In this document: piece after piece, positions 21,820-33,855 of the stretch
Position numbering within the stretch: the stretch's first letter is position 1
Layout: every line of letters starts with the position of its first letter
DNA from: Rhinopithecus roxellana
Lineage: Eukaryota; Chordata; Mammalia; Primates; Cercopithecidae
Direction of reading: 5' to 3'
DNA: 64,000 bases
Assembly (NCBI RefSeq): GCF_007565055.1
Contig: NC_044559.1
Span: forward strand, 41,224,546 to 41,288,545
The notes under the pieces: model-generated
The model's input: the letters and a program-made list of their open reading frames with translations, nothing else
Database searches by the model: none
What the model was told of the DNA's origin: nothing
Translations under genes and position numbers: made by a program

Positions 21820-22994
21820 AGGTTACATTTGTAATCTCATCTCTACTGTGCTTGTAGTGTGGTCTATTCTATAATGGCTTCAGAGCTTGTGATATGAATG
21901 AATATTTTTTGAAGAAATAGACCAAATGTGATAAAATGGGCACTTCATTTATTTTGCAAGAAAATACAATCCTGTCATTTACATGATTTGTCTATGAGGA
22001 ATGACTTTGTGTTTCATTGTGCAAGACACTAATTTCACTTGGATTTTAAAATTCATATGCTTTCCAACATTCATTTTGGAGCAGAACAAGTACGTGGCTT
22101 GACATTGCACTCTCTGCCAGCACTTTCTTTTCTCCATTGTTTGTTATTAACTAGATGCTTTTATTTAAAGGAGACTCTGCCCAAGCTGCTTCTCTGTGAT
22201 TTAATTCAGCATTGACAAATAATACTGCAGAGCACAGTAAGGGCGTGATGGCTCCTACCTGGGCAAAACCCACACTGGGAAAATGCAGGGACTGGCAGAT
22301 GTTTCTTTAGATTATTTAGCCCCATTGCGTAGTATTAAAAACAGAGTTATTAAATCTCACATCTAGGGCCAATGTGGTTTGGCATGTGGCTGCTGGACTC
22401 CTACAGAAGAAGCAAGTGCAGCCCAGTTTTGTGATGAAGAGGAGTCTTGGTGACCTCCTCCTGTCCCCTGTGGCATTGTTACTTCTTATCAGTGTATGTC
22501 AGGATCTGATTACACAAATCTGCCTCAAACTCTTCAGTTAGGGGCTGTAAGGTTTCTCAAGGGCTCCAAGAAGTGAGGAAATTGGAAAGTAAGTGTCGTC
22601 TGAAGTGGACCTACAGCATTATTGGGAATGGCATGACCCCGTGAAGAAAGTGCTGATTATGTCTTGGATGTAAGCTACTTGATTGGTGGATCAAACTTTA
22701 GGACATTCTCAGGGTAAGAAGAACTTGCTGTCTTCTGAATTCTTGTTCTTACGCTGGCCTTTCTGCACCAGCACCAGCAGCAACAACAAAGACCCTTTTC
22801 AGAGGTCCCTCCGTGCCAGGCACTCTCCTGGACATGCTTCCCTCTTTGAGTTAATTATTTTTCAGCCTTGTTTTGAGTAGCAGTAGCAGGATGTGTCTCT
22901 TCATTTTTGCCTGGCTCAAAATGTCTGCAGAAAGCAGAAAAGGAAATGTTAACATCAAAGATCTGCCAGTGATCCTGCCTGGGAAAAAGGGAAG
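21820..22994. other. Unassigned intergenic sequence
   Basis: No gene. A MIR-like phrase (CGTGCCAGGCACTCTCCTGG) at 22812-22831 is too short to call. Confidence 0.4.
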
Positions 22995-23215
22995 CAACTT
23001 TTACCAAGTAGCCACACTGTATCTGGCACATGCTGAGTGTTGCCACGTGTCATCCAATCCCCACAACAACCTGAGAGCAGATGTTATTATTATCCTCATC
23101 TTACAGAAGAAGAAATCAAAGCTCAGGCAGGTGGAGTAATTTGCCCAAGATCAAACAACTTTCAAGCTCAACGTTCAAACCCAAGCCTGCCCAAATGCAT
23201 AGCTAGCCTTCTTTC
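22995..23215 (+). mobile_element. MIR SINE, sense
   Basis: CACAACAACCTGAGAG, ATTATTATCCTCATCTTACA and TAATTTGCCCAAGATCA are the MIR 3' half in order. Confidence 0.85.
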
Positions 23216-23304
23216 TGCTATTGCATGTCTGCTAGGCATTCCTGGGAACGGAGGGTCCAGCACTACTGTGTCTATAAACTAATACTATTTTTATTAGGAC
23301 AGTT

Positions 23305-23604
23305 GATTTATTTACTTAATTTTGAGACAGGGCCTTGCCCCATTGCCCAGGCTGGAGCGCAGTGGCTGTCATAGTTCACTGCAGCCTTGAACTTTTGGGC
23401 TTAAGTGATCTTCCTACCTCAGCCTCACAAGTAGTTGGGACTACAGTCACGTGCCACAATGCTTGGCACATTTTTAAGTTTTTTGTGGAGATGGAGTTTT
23501 GTTATGTTGCCTAGGCTGGTCTGGAACTCCTGACCTCAAGCAATCCTCTCTCCTCAGCCTCCCAAAATGTAGGGATTACAGGCATGAACTACCATGTCTA
23601 GTCC
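23305..23604 (-). mobile_element. AluJ, antisense
   Basis: Antisense full-length Alu with many substitutions typical of J (GCAGCCTTGAACTTTTGGGC, CACAAGTAGTTGGGACTACA). AGGACAGTT at 23296-23304 and AGGACAGTA at 23605-23613 are the target duplication. Confidence 0.88.
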
Positions 23605-23614
23605 AGGACAGTAC

Positions 23615-24299
23615 TTGAACAGGCACGAAGACATATTTCTTTATAATCTTAAATGAAGAGCAAATGGCTTTCTACTAGTCATTCTTCCCCTCATTCTGGG
23701 GAAAATGTTTTGATGGTCAAGGAGCAGGGGTGACTCAGGCATCTTTGTACTTCCCTCTTCAATAATTCCTCTTCCTATTCTAATCCCACTAACAAGGACC
23801 CTGAACATGCAGCAGGGGCATGGGGGTGGAGTTGTGGAGCTTTAGAACCGAAGAGGTTAGAATTCAAGGCATTTGGGTCAGAGCTAACCAATCAGGTTAT
23901 CATCGAAAGGGAGCAAAATGGCACCCACAGTGGCTGCCCAGGGAGAGGTGGTTCCTCCTTCCAAGTCACCCTCCCCTTTGAGGCTTCTCCAAGTGCCTGG
24001 GTAAGCTTTGCCTTCTGTGTTGCCTTCCATCCTTGCCTTTCATCTCCTGCAGAGCCACCTTCGATAATTGATTTGAACTGAGGTCTGTTCCTCACTCTTC
24101 CATCCTGAAGCTGCAGCCACTCTCCTGTTTTCTGCCAGCCCTTTCCCGATACCTCGTTTCCACTTCCCTCTGCTTAGGTTTGGGATGACCTCACTTCCCT
24201 TCTCCATTTCTAGATAGGCTCCTCTTACCTATTTTCAAGTACAAGGCACCTTTACGCAGTCCCTCATGAATCCCAAGTGAAGGGGCTGGTGGGCTCTTC
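23615..24299. other. Unassigned intergenic sequence
   Basis: No exon or repeat recognised with confidence; the right part may be the degraded start of the L2 that follows. Confidence 0.4.
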
Positions 24300-24685
24300 T
24301 GCTGAGAATCTTTTCCTGGCTGCCACCTAACTTGGAATCAGATCTGAACTTCTTACCAGGGCCCCTCTCAGATCTCATCTTATCCTCTCTACACTCTGGG
24401 CACTCTGTCCTTCTTACAAATGCTCCCATCTTGTTCCCACCTTGGAGCCTTGAACTTGCTCTTTTGTTCCTGGCTTCTCTCTTCTGATACTCACTTTTCC
24501 TTACATTTCACCTCTCGTTGGCTGTTCCATCACCATGTCTTATTTATTTGCAATAAGTATCAATATATAAATTTATCCTATTCAAGTATTTGCCTCACCC
24601 CCATGAGAGCAGCACTCTACTGCCAGGGCCAAGCACAATGTCCGGAAAATAATAAACCCTCAATAAATATTTATTGAATGAATAA
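24300..24685 (+). mobile_element. L2 LINE 3' end, sense
   Basis: L2 3' text runs from AACTTCTTACCAGGGCC through CTTGCTCTTTTGTTCCTGG to CTCAATAAATATTTATTGAA with the terminal TGAATGAATAA-type motif. Confidence 0.8.
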
Positions 24686-26599
24686 TTAAAGAACGATGAT
24701 AACTGGAGACCATAATAGGCCATGCACTGGTTTGGCCTTGAATTTAACAAGAATAAAAATTTTACCCTCAGATGCAAGCTTTTGTATTTTATTCCTTCGG
24801 GTTATTTTAGAAAATGTCCTTCATTTACACAAGTAATTAATAAGAACATATGTTCCAAAAAATTCCCACGTGAACTACTGATCAGAAACAGCTAACCAGC
24901 ACAATCACACAACAGTGCCAGCAAAACACACTGACTTAGAAAAAGTACTTCAAGGGAGAAAATAAGTTTCAAAGGAAATCTTGTCATATTCAAGAAAAAG
25001 GAAAGATTTATGAATTTAAGCTTCTGCACTGAACAGATAGTTTGTTAAATGAAATTATTTTGATCTATTTTAATCAACAGTGAAATTATTTTGCTCTATT
25101 TCGTTGATGAATCCCTGACCCTTTAGGAATCTAGGGCTATTATTTTAGAATGAAATATAGTCATCCATCCAACATCATATATTGAAAGCCACCGAGAATA
25201 ATTTGCAAGATGATCAATTCCAGACTGATACCTTTCCCTTGGAATTTTGTGGTCTTGTTTGTTAAAAAACACCCCTATTGGAAAACCAGTGCATGGCCTA
25301 TTATGGCCTCCAGTTATCATAGAAACCCAATTATTCCATCAAGATTCACATGCTCAGTCTGCCTCACGGACCCTTGGGAGCTGATTTGAAAATGACGATG
25401 CTGGGAAAGAACAGAACACTAGGTGACATCAGGGAGTCATGCAGAGGCTGTGGGCTTCGATTTATTTTCATTTGTGAAATTGAAATGAGCCTCACAAGGA
25501 CAGGCTGCGATGACATATTTAAATGCACATTGACACGAGTGAAACATGCTGAATACATCATTAATAACTTAAACAAAATATCTATAATTCATCCAGAGAA
25601 TACTCATTCTATCTAAGCAGGGCAACCTTTATAATAAACAAAAAGGAAAAAGTCTGGTGTAGAAAAAAGGCAAGCCACCCCATTCTATATACAATGTATT
25701 TGGTTCTGAGCTTGCGTCAGTCAATTATAAGGACTGAACTTTGCTTCCAAGAGCAAGGGTTGGAGCCAAGGGAGAGCATTACAACAGGATATAGGGAAAG
25801 GAGCACTGAAAAGGAGGAACGCTTGATTTCATTCTCACAAATCCACATGGACTTCACTGGGAACCTTAGTAGGCAAGTGATGTGGCCTTTGTGTAAAATG
25901 TTATAAATACGTGAGGCAGTGTTCTGCACTCCTGAGCTCAAAGACAATGCTGGCAAGGACCCACAGAATCTGTGTACCTCTGCAAAGATCACAGAGAATC
26001 AGTGTTATTCCAGACATGTCATCCAGTTCCACAGTTTAAACCATCACCTCTACATGTGGATGTCTCCCAGGAACATCCCTTGAACTCTCCCTGCATTTCC
26101 AGCTCTATACTGGATATATCTACCCAGGGGCAATGCTGGGATCTTGCACACAGGAGAACAAAACCAAAAATAACTATGTATCTGTCACCTACTTGCCACA
26201 ACTAGCTTTTTCCCCCTTTGCCTTATTTCTATTCATGGCATAACCACCTCCCTACTCAGTCAGTCCCTGTCTTCAAGACCCCTCTCCAACCGTTGTTTTC
26301 CTTGCGTTTTTCTTTCATCTGGCCATTCAGTGATTCTTCTTTAGCAAAGTTCCCATTTTCTTCTTTTTCCATTTCTTCTACCATCACCTTAGATCTCTTT
26401 CCTCAGATGTTGACAAATAAACTCCAACTTGAACATCTTCATCTCTTGCAGAACAAAATCAGTGAGCCTGGCATTCTAGATCCTGTTAATCAGGCTTTCT
26501 CATCTCTTCAATCCAACCTTCCATGACTTCTTGTTCAAGTTCTCAACTCTAACTGTCCAGACCAGCTCCCTTACCATTCACCAATCATCCTGAGTGCTT
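24686..26599. other. Unassigned sequence; possible conserved non-coding stretch
   Basis: No transposon recognised over 1.9 kb. 25050-25110 is a two-copy, 30-bp tandem duplication. 25330-25610 has TAAT-rich, balanced sequence with retained CpGs that could be a conserved element; this is only an impression. Confidence 0.35.
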
Positions 26600-26770
26600 T
26601 TTTTTTTCACCTCCAAGATTTGTTTTCTGCTGTGCATTTCCATGGAATACCCCATTCTCCATTCCCAGCTCTGCGTCTCAAGATCCCATCTATTCTTCAA
26701 GGCCCAACTCAAGCATAACCAGCCAGGAAGTCTTCCTTGATATCCCTGCTGGAAGTGCCATCTTGCTCAC
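26600..26770 (+). mobile_element. L2 fragment, sense
   Basis: TTCTTCAAGGCCCAACTCAA and CAGGAAGTCTTCCTTGAT are recognisable L2 3' phrases. Confidence 0.6.
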
Positions 26771-26779
26771 ATGGGGAAG

Positions 26780-26955
26780 GTGGTGCACCTTCTGGAATCA
26801 GACAAACCTGGGTCTGAATCCTGCCTCTACCATGACCAGCTGTGGGACTATACACCTCAGTTTGCACATTCTAATATAAGGTTAATACTACCTATGTAGG
26901 ATTCTAATGAGATAGTGTTCACAGAATTTCTAACAGCGCATAGCATACAGATGGA
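26780..26955 (-). mobile_element. MIR SINE, antisense
   Basis: GGAATCAGACAAACCTGGGT, CCTGCCTCTACCATGACCAG and CACCTCAGTTTGCACATTCT follow the MIR order in the other orientation from the MIRs at 20240 and 22995. Confidence 0.8.
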
Positions 26956-27079
26956 GCCTGACAAATGATCATTTTGTTAATTTCCTCCAAACTCTGTGTA
27001 TTCTGTCTTCTTTGTTGACTCTGCATTGGTATGTATCCATGGGACTTAAGTTTATCGTTGTTTTGGAGAGGTGCTATTA

Positions 27080-27510
27080 ACTTCTGGTTCAAATTCTGGT
27101 TCTGTTGCTTGTGAGCTGTGTGATCTGAGGCAGGTTGTTTTACCTCTCTGTGCTTCAGGCTTCTGATATGTAAAACCAAGACTGTAAGCATACCAACCTC
27201 AGAGCATTGTTAAATGAGCTAATACATGAGTTTGGCAAACTTATTTTCCCGTAAAGGCCAGATAGTGAATATTTTAGGCTTATGGGCCATATGATCTCTG
27301 TCACAACTACTCAGCTCTGCTGTTGTAGTATAAAAGCAGCCGTAGACAATACCTAGCAAATAAGCACGGCTGTGTTCCAATGAAACTTTATCCACAAACA
27401 TGGGTGATGGGTAGTAGCTGCCAACCCCTGAATTAATATATAAAATGCTCAGAACAGAACCTGACAATTAGTCAGCACTCAGTTACTATTAGTGGCTATT
27501 ATTATTGTGT
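27080..27510 (-). mobile_element. MIR SINE split by MER20
   Basis: The first part 27080-27224 (GGTTCTGTTGCTTGTGAGCT, TACCTCTCTGTGCTTCAGG, TTAAATGAGCTAATA) and the second part 27431-27510 (AAATGCTCAGAACAGAACCT) join into one MIR when 27225-27430 is removed. Confidence 0.85.
27225..27430 (+). mobile_element. MER20 (hAT-Charlie MITE) nested in MIR
   Basis: MER20 from GGCAAACTTATTTTCCCGTA to GCTGCCAACCCCTG, with GTGTTCCAATGAAACTTTAT inside. An 8-bp hAT-type target duplication flanks it with two mismatches (AGCTAATA 27217-27224 and AATTAATA 27431-27438). Some MER20 copies act as regulatory elements in endometrium of placental mammals; nothing here shows that this one does. Confidence 0.9.
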
Positions 27511-27589
27511 AATGAATCATATTTTGTTTACTTGACTGTAAGACTCATGAGAGCAAGATTTATGGTTCATTCAATGTAATCCTTGTGAC

Positions 27590-28112
27590 TGTCAGAATAA
27601 TCTCTCCTTCACACCCATAAAGAGATCCATGTCCTAATTTCTGAACCTGTGAATATGCGAGCATACATGGCAAAGAGGAATTAATGTTGCAGGTGAAATT
27701 AATGCTGCTAATTAGTGGATCTTAAAATAGGGAGGTTATCCTGGGCTGTATGGGCAAGCGCTGTGTAATCACAGCGTCTTTCAATACGGAAGAGGGGAGC
27801 AGAACAACACCAGAGAGATGGCAGAGTGAGAATGACTTTGCTGTTGCTGGCTTTAAAGACGGAGGAAGGGGCCTGAGCCAAGGAATGCAGGCAGCCTCTA
27901 TAAGCAGGAAAAAGCAAGGAAATGGCATCTCCGTTGCATCCTCCAGACAGGAATGCAACTTGCTGGCATTTGATCTTAGCTCTGGGACACCTATCTTAGC
28001 CCTGGGAGACCTGTGTCTGACTTTTTAATAGGACTGTAATATAATAAACCTGCATTGTTTTAAGTCATTACATTTATGGTGATTTGTTGCAGCAGGAAAA
28101 AAATCGAATACA
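27590..28112 (+). mobile_element. MLT1-like MaLR LTR, sense
   Basis: Text in LTR order: ACCTGTGAATATGCGAGC, GGAGGTTATCCTGGGCTGTA, GTGTAATCACAGCG, CTGGCTTTAAAGACGGAGGA, GAGCCAAGGAATGCAGGCAG, and at the end AATAAACCTGCATTGTTTTA and GTGATTTGTTGCAGCAGG. The length fits a complete LTR. A 92-codon frame (27750-28028) is translated LTR, not a gene. Confidence 0.7.
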
Positions 28113-29165
28113 ATTTTCCACGTGCCTAGCACAGAAAGCACAAACTCATCATTGATGGAATGGATGGATATGTTTCTTATTCCTATTTCATGTCTGTGTT
28201 AGAAAATGATCTGACAACATATGTTCCTGTTACAAACATTCATGTGCTTGCAAGGCTTTTATCATCAGCTATTTATCTTCATACAATTGCTGACCTGTCA
28301 ATAATTATTGACTCCTTCAACATGTCCAGACAGCTCTGCAGGCACAGTGTTTGCTTTTGGGCATTCCTTTCCTTTTCTCTCTCCTCAATTTTTATTTCAT
28401 GAATTATGTGCACCAGCCTCTTCCCAGGACACCATTTGAAATGTTCATGTGTAGTACTTCGTCTTCTCCCAGACTCAGTGACTCACAAGAAAATGGCTTT
28501 TCCCTCTCCCTTCTGTTTCTACTCTGAGTTTTAACTCTGTAAAATAAAGCTTCTTGGTTTTTGAAGTTGCCTTTTATATTCTAAATCTGTTTGTCTCTGC
28601 TCTTCCCTGTTGCTAAATGAGAGCTTTTAAAAGTTTTCTGGATTTCTTTTCCCGCCTAGCAGAAAATCATCAGCATTATCCCTGTGTATTTTTAGAGAGT
28701 GTCTGTAAAAGTATTTCTTAGTTTTGCTTTGGCTTAAGAAAGACACGTTCCCCATGAGACAGAGTCTGGCCTTACTTGCAGCTCTCTGGATGTTAATGGT
28801 TCCTCTTGTTTCCCACTGAATTGGCTTTTATAGCAGCAGAAGACAGGTTGGAACAACATCTTCTGTGCGGTTACTGGAGTGTAGATGAAAGGGCATATAC
28901 TCCCGGGACTGCTCTGTCAGCCTTTCCATGAATACTTACTTGGCCTCACTGGTAGGCACTGTGAGAGGTTATGAAGACAAAAGAGTTACTCTACCAGCCT
29001 TCAAAATGCCCCGATGTGAGTGAGAAATAGATGTGTATGTAATAGTCCATAATATAGCTTAGGTTTCTCCTCTTGTGCTCACAGCAGGTAGCTATACCAC
29101 ATTCTCCAGCCTCCCTGGAAGGTAGGAGTGACCACGTGACTGAATTCTAGCTAGGAAATTTGAGT
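28113..29165. other. Unassigned intergenic sequence
   Basis: No confident feature. 29040-29160 (CCAGCCTCCCTGGAAGG, GACCACGTGACTGAATTCTA) has the ring of an old interspersed repeat, not assigned. Confidence 0.4.
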
Positions 29166-29644
29166 TGTCAACCTAGACAACAAACAGAGGAGGCTTTCTA
29201 AAAGAAAATATGTTTATTTGGGAATAGGGCATTGCAATGGTAATGCCACAGTAAATTATGTGCATATTCAGATAAGTAAAGGAAGACAGAAGTTTTTTTA
29301 GGAAAAGATAAGGAGAATTATATAATCGTTTTGAAATAACTATCCTTGGCTACAAAGATCAATAACAAGGGTGATGCCATTCCAAGGTTGGACAGGCAGT
29401 TGCTGGGCAGATGTCCTTCTAGAAGTATTTTTGTGTGTAAGATTGTGCCCTTTATGCAAGGTTTTGTTTTTTTGTAGAGTCTTTTTTGCGATCAGGCCTG
29501 ATACATACAAGTGAGAACCCTTTCTGCATGATCTTTCCCGGCTCTGTTTTGTCGAGGTTTCCTTAACATGAGTGACTCCAGTTTGATTCTGAACATTTTC
29601 ACAGAGTAAACACAGTGGGCACCCCTTCAGGCCTGGGCATGACA
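29166..29644 (-). mobile_element. LTR-like element, antisense, unclassified
   Basis: On the minus strand it begins TGTCATGCCCAGGCC and ends TGTCTAGGTTGACA, with AATAAA about 40 bp before that end, so the start, poly(A) signal and short U5 are in the right places. No matching target duplication was seen. No internal coding region adjoins it. Possibly ERVL-related. Confidence 0.5.
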
Positions 29645-30899
29645 ATCCCTAGCATCCTCTCTCACGATTTTTTTTTTCTCCTCTAGGTGGGTCAAATGGA
29701 CATGGCCCCCAGGGTGGCTGAGGCAGCGGTGTGCTAAAGCGATATGTGAGGCCAGGCTGTATGGAGGAAGTCCTACTGATCCATTCACCCGCCCTGGAGT
29801 GTCATATGGACAAGAAATAAGTGCAGGCAGTGTTGAGATGTTATTACCTTTAGTGTTTTTATTTGAATAGTTAGCATCGCCTTAACAAATAGATGAGACA
29901 ATTTGGGATAGGCATAAATGGCATTTTAAAATTTTAATAGTTTGTTTTTGTTTCAATGTTTAACAAGAAAATAAAACTAGCACAAAAAACCATGACTTCA
30001 TATATGCATGTAGGACTTGGTTAAAGTAGGTATTCCAGTTTACGAGGTGATAGCTTAAAAAAGAAAGAGAAGGTAAATAATGGTACTAGGTGTATGGCCA
30101 AAAATTGATGGCCAAGCGGTGATGTGGGGAATAAGGGGCAGGCATGGTTTTCTATGTCTTCACACCCAATCATTTCTTCAGTTCTGTGACCTAAAGTTAA
30201 TACCTCTGGGCCCTTTCAGAGGCTCAGGTACTGCATAGTTCTTGACATTTAGTCCCTTGCAATGACTTTCATTTACATGTAACAATGAAACATAGCAGAA
30301 GCAAACCCCTTCCTTGTTATTTTTTTCTCCTGCTAGGGTGTTGCAGGGGTGGAACTTCCTGATTGCCAGCTTGGTTTTTTTCTCCCTTCTCTTTCTGGAC
30401 CCCAGGTGCAGTCTTGAGTTATAATATTTTATTGTCACTATTGTAGGACTTTGTCATTGTCAGTTTGGGTAAGGCCTGCATGCTTTGTTTTATTTTTCCT
30501 TTTCCTGTCCACTCTCTTCTCTTCCTCCTCTACAGGCACTGACTGCAACAGATTTATGTATGTCCTTAAATTTATATGTATCCTTTGAAATATTTAATAT
30601 TGTTTGTTTCGTATGCATTTTGATGTACCTAAATGGTATGGTGCCATAAATCCTGTTGTGGTTCTTACTTTTTTACTTTTTTCTTCAATGCTGTTTATTT
30701 ATTTATGTTACAGTCTTTTCTGGTGCTGAATGCACATCTAAGTTGTTGCTTCTTTCTGCAGTGTAGCATACTATAGCATTTTCTTTCTATATTTTTCTTA
30801 TCTATCTCTCTAAGTAATAGATTTTCCAAAATTGTGTGTCCTTTTGTTTTATGATACAGGACAAGATAGAGCCTGGTCTGTGTCTTAAAGGGAAGCCCA
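29645..30899. other. Unassigned intergenic sequence
   Basis: No gene, RNA or confident repeat. T-rich stretches near 30480-30720 only. Confidence 0.4.
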
Positions 30900-30904
30900 G
30901 TTCT

Positions 30905-31085
30905 TACTGAGAAATATTTTATATATCTATATATAAAATGAGTTATGAGATAATTTATAACATGAGATTAATAGCTATTGCTATTGGATTATTTATATAT
31001 ATAAAATCCAATATATATATCAGATATATATAGAATTATATTACATATATTTTATATCTGTGTAATATATATAGCAATAGTGTGT
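30905..31085. repeat. AT-rich imperfect palindromes
   Basis: TA-rich DNA with nested inverted repeats: CTATTGCTAT (30975-30984) pairs with ATAGCAATAG (31071-31080); ATTGGATT pairs with AATCCAAT around a TA core (30983-31013); CAGATATA (31021) pairs with TATATCTG near 31060. Such DNA can extrude a cruciform. Confidence 0.7.
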
Positions 31086-31099
31086 GATGAAGGTTACAT

Positions 31100-33124
31100 C
31101 TTAATTATAGAACCATGGAACTAAAAATGGCACTAAAGATAATAATGTGCAGGGTTTTAAAAAAATTCCAAGGTGGGTTAAGCAAGTGTTTGAAGATCAT
31201 TTTGAAAAGTATAATTTAATCGATTTCCAAATGGCATGAATGAAATAGCATGCATATTTAAATGTGATACATACCAAAGATTAACATGCAGTTTTCAAAC
31301 TGATGTTTCTACAGAAGCCAGGCAGATAACATTGAGGGAAATTGTTGGTGTGTGTCCCTAGGGAGGGGTGATAGGGTCTGAGGCAAACCAGCAGGCACCT
31401 GGCTGCTTTAGAGGAGCAGCCACTGTTTGGTCCTGGCCAATGCCTGCCAGGTGGGAGTGTGGGTCTAGGGTGGTCAGATCTTTCGATTTTTCAAGAGAAA
31501 CGGAAAATTCCTATTTTCATGAAAAATCTCACTTTATAACAATCTGTCAGCCATGCAAACAAAACAAAACAAAAAGCCCAAACACCAAAAAAAAAAAAAA
31601 AAAAAAAAAGCCCTCAAAACAAACCGTGTTTGTAGAACAGATACAGTCTATGGGACACCTGGTTATGACCTGAGCGGGGGAGGGAATTTCTACTTGAGAC
31701 TAAACTAGGACCCTAAGGACTTAGGGACATGGTTTTGTTGCCTGGTTAATGTGGATGTTCTTAGGAGGACAAAGAATTCCTGTGTGAGGAGGTCTCGTGG
31801 GTTTGCACGCAGATGTGGCCTTCTCAGAGTGAAGGGGACAGCACCATGGCCCTAGTGAGGCTGTTCATGACTGTCACAGCCTTCTACTCAGAAGGCTGAG
31901 CCTCCACAATGTCTGGTTGCTTTTCTGCAGTCAGGTTTTGTTGCTGTCTGATTGAACATGTGAACGGTTAAATCTTGTGCCATTGCCTGCTGGGTGCAGA
32001 TCAAGTACCGTGGAATACAGACTCCATGGGTGTTTGAGGTGTGCCCCCTCTGGAGTCTCTCTGGCACCACTGGTCTCTCTGCACCTGCATCAGGGTTAAC
32101 CCTCTCCTGTGGTTAATTCTGCTTGGTAGTGTCCTCTGGGGCTCTGAGTTATACTAGGGTTGATCCCCAGGCACTTCGGTATACCCAGGTCTTTGTGGAA
32201 ACTTCACAGAAAACAAATCCACCTCGAGCAAGGCCCTGCTTCTCCCTGCCTTCCCTTACTGATTGTACAGCGGAAATTACAGCCTGTTCTAATTGGGGTT
32301 CTTCCTAAAGCAGACCCTGAGACAAGCATTTGTGTGCAGGTTGGTTTATTTTGGAGTTAATATCAGGAGTCGTTAGTGAGGAAGTAGGGAAGATGAGACG
32401 GGGAAGGGAGATGAGCCCACAGAGTGTGTTTATCAGTGGGCATCCCCGGAACTCTCTGCAGAACCTCTGAAAGAGCACGGAGGCAGAGAATGGGGAGGCT
32501 GGGCCGTTTGTCCTCCAATTCTCACTTCTTTGGTTGAGGTCCGTTCTGGGGAGGGGTGGTAGTGACATTAGGCCCTTCACTCTTCTGGGTTGTGCCTGCT
32601 TGCACTGGAGCCAGCTCCTGTGGGTGCTTGCAGTGGTGAGCTGTCTACATGCTGGAAAGTCCCGCAGCTACAGGTGAGCTCAGGTGGGCCAGGGAGATGC
32701 AGGGTCAAGCACAAACAACATCTGTCTGTCTTTCTACAGCCTGTGTCTGAGAGTCACAGGGGATAGATAAAACAAGGTCACCCGGGAACAAATGATAGCT
32801 GGAGCTCTGATTTGCTACATGTGATATGATTCTGCCCCCCCCCCCCCCCCCACCGTAGGTTTTCATCTGTGACTTTCGGTTTTCTTTTAACTCTATTCCC
32901 CATGGATGACACCTCTCTGGGGTGTTCATATGGAGGTCTGCACTCATTTCAATGGGCCGCCAGGGGGCACAAGACTACCCTGATTCTTTGGCCAAGACCA
33001 AAGGAGGATTTGGACTACCCTATAAAGCTCTTTCGTAGAGGAGAAACATCATCACAGATATAAACAAGGCATATGCAGTGAAAACGCTTACAGTTAACCA
33101 TTCAAGAATTGCCTCCAGCTGCCA
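31100..33124. other. Unassigned sequence with A-run and C-run
   Basis: A poly-A stretch at 31589-31609 and a 17-base C homopolymer at 32835-32851 are visible. 32308-32700 looks like an old interspersed repeat (TTTGTGTGCAGGTTGGTTTA), not assigned. No exon is supported. Confidence 0.4.
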
Positions 33125-33136
33125 TAACATGAAGGA

Positions 33137-33215
33137 GTGTTTTTTTTTTTTTTTTTTTTTGCTTTTTTGTTGTTGTTGTTGAGATGGGGTCTCATTATGT
33201 TGCTGAGGCTGGAGT
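33137..33215 (-). mobile_element. Alu fragment, antisense
   Basis: T-run, (GTT)n and GAGATGGGGTCTCATTATGTTGCTGAGGCTGGAGT in pieces; only about 50 bp of Alu body remains. Confidence 0.65.
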
Positions 33216-33846
33216 ATAAACCCTCTGTAAATTCAGAGATTACCTGGCTCTGTACTGGATCTGAAGACAGTCACCCCTCAGCAAAGTGGTAGAAATGAAA
33301 CCATCAAAGATATTAAAATAGTTTAGATAGAAATGGCCAAAATTCTGGCATGTGTTTGGGATACTTTCCCATGGAATACTTATGCTCTGGGTCTCACAGA
33401 TGGAATCTCTTGCTTCAGTAATAGGCTTAAGCCAATGGAAGATTGACAGCCAAGGCCAATTGTATGGAAAAGCCAAGAGTGCTGATTTGACATTACAGGC
33501 TGGAGAAGTCAGTGCAGTGTTTTGGCTGGGGAATGTGGTAAACTTCTGAACGTAAGGTTTCACGTTGACACAGTCGTTTTGGAATCAGAAGTCTCCAGGG
33601 TTAGGGATTATGGTCTCTTGGGTTTAGATTGCAAAGTGTCAGGGGTGATGGGTAGAGTCTGCCAGAGGTGGGGTGCCCCCATTCCACAGGGTCCCCAGGG
33701 CTCCTACCTAGAGTAAACACACTTACAATGACAACTATTTCTATTAATCGAGTGGCTTATTTATGTATTATTCAACAGCGAGTTTACTGAGTCCTTTTGA
33801 AATGTCAGGCACTACATTAAATGTTGGGAATTCATTAGGGAATAAG
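33216..33846. other. Unassigned intergenic sequence
   Basis: No gene. The short minus-strand frame of 107 codons (33240-33563) shows no domain. Confidence 0.4.
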
Positions 33847-33855
33847 ACAGATGCA

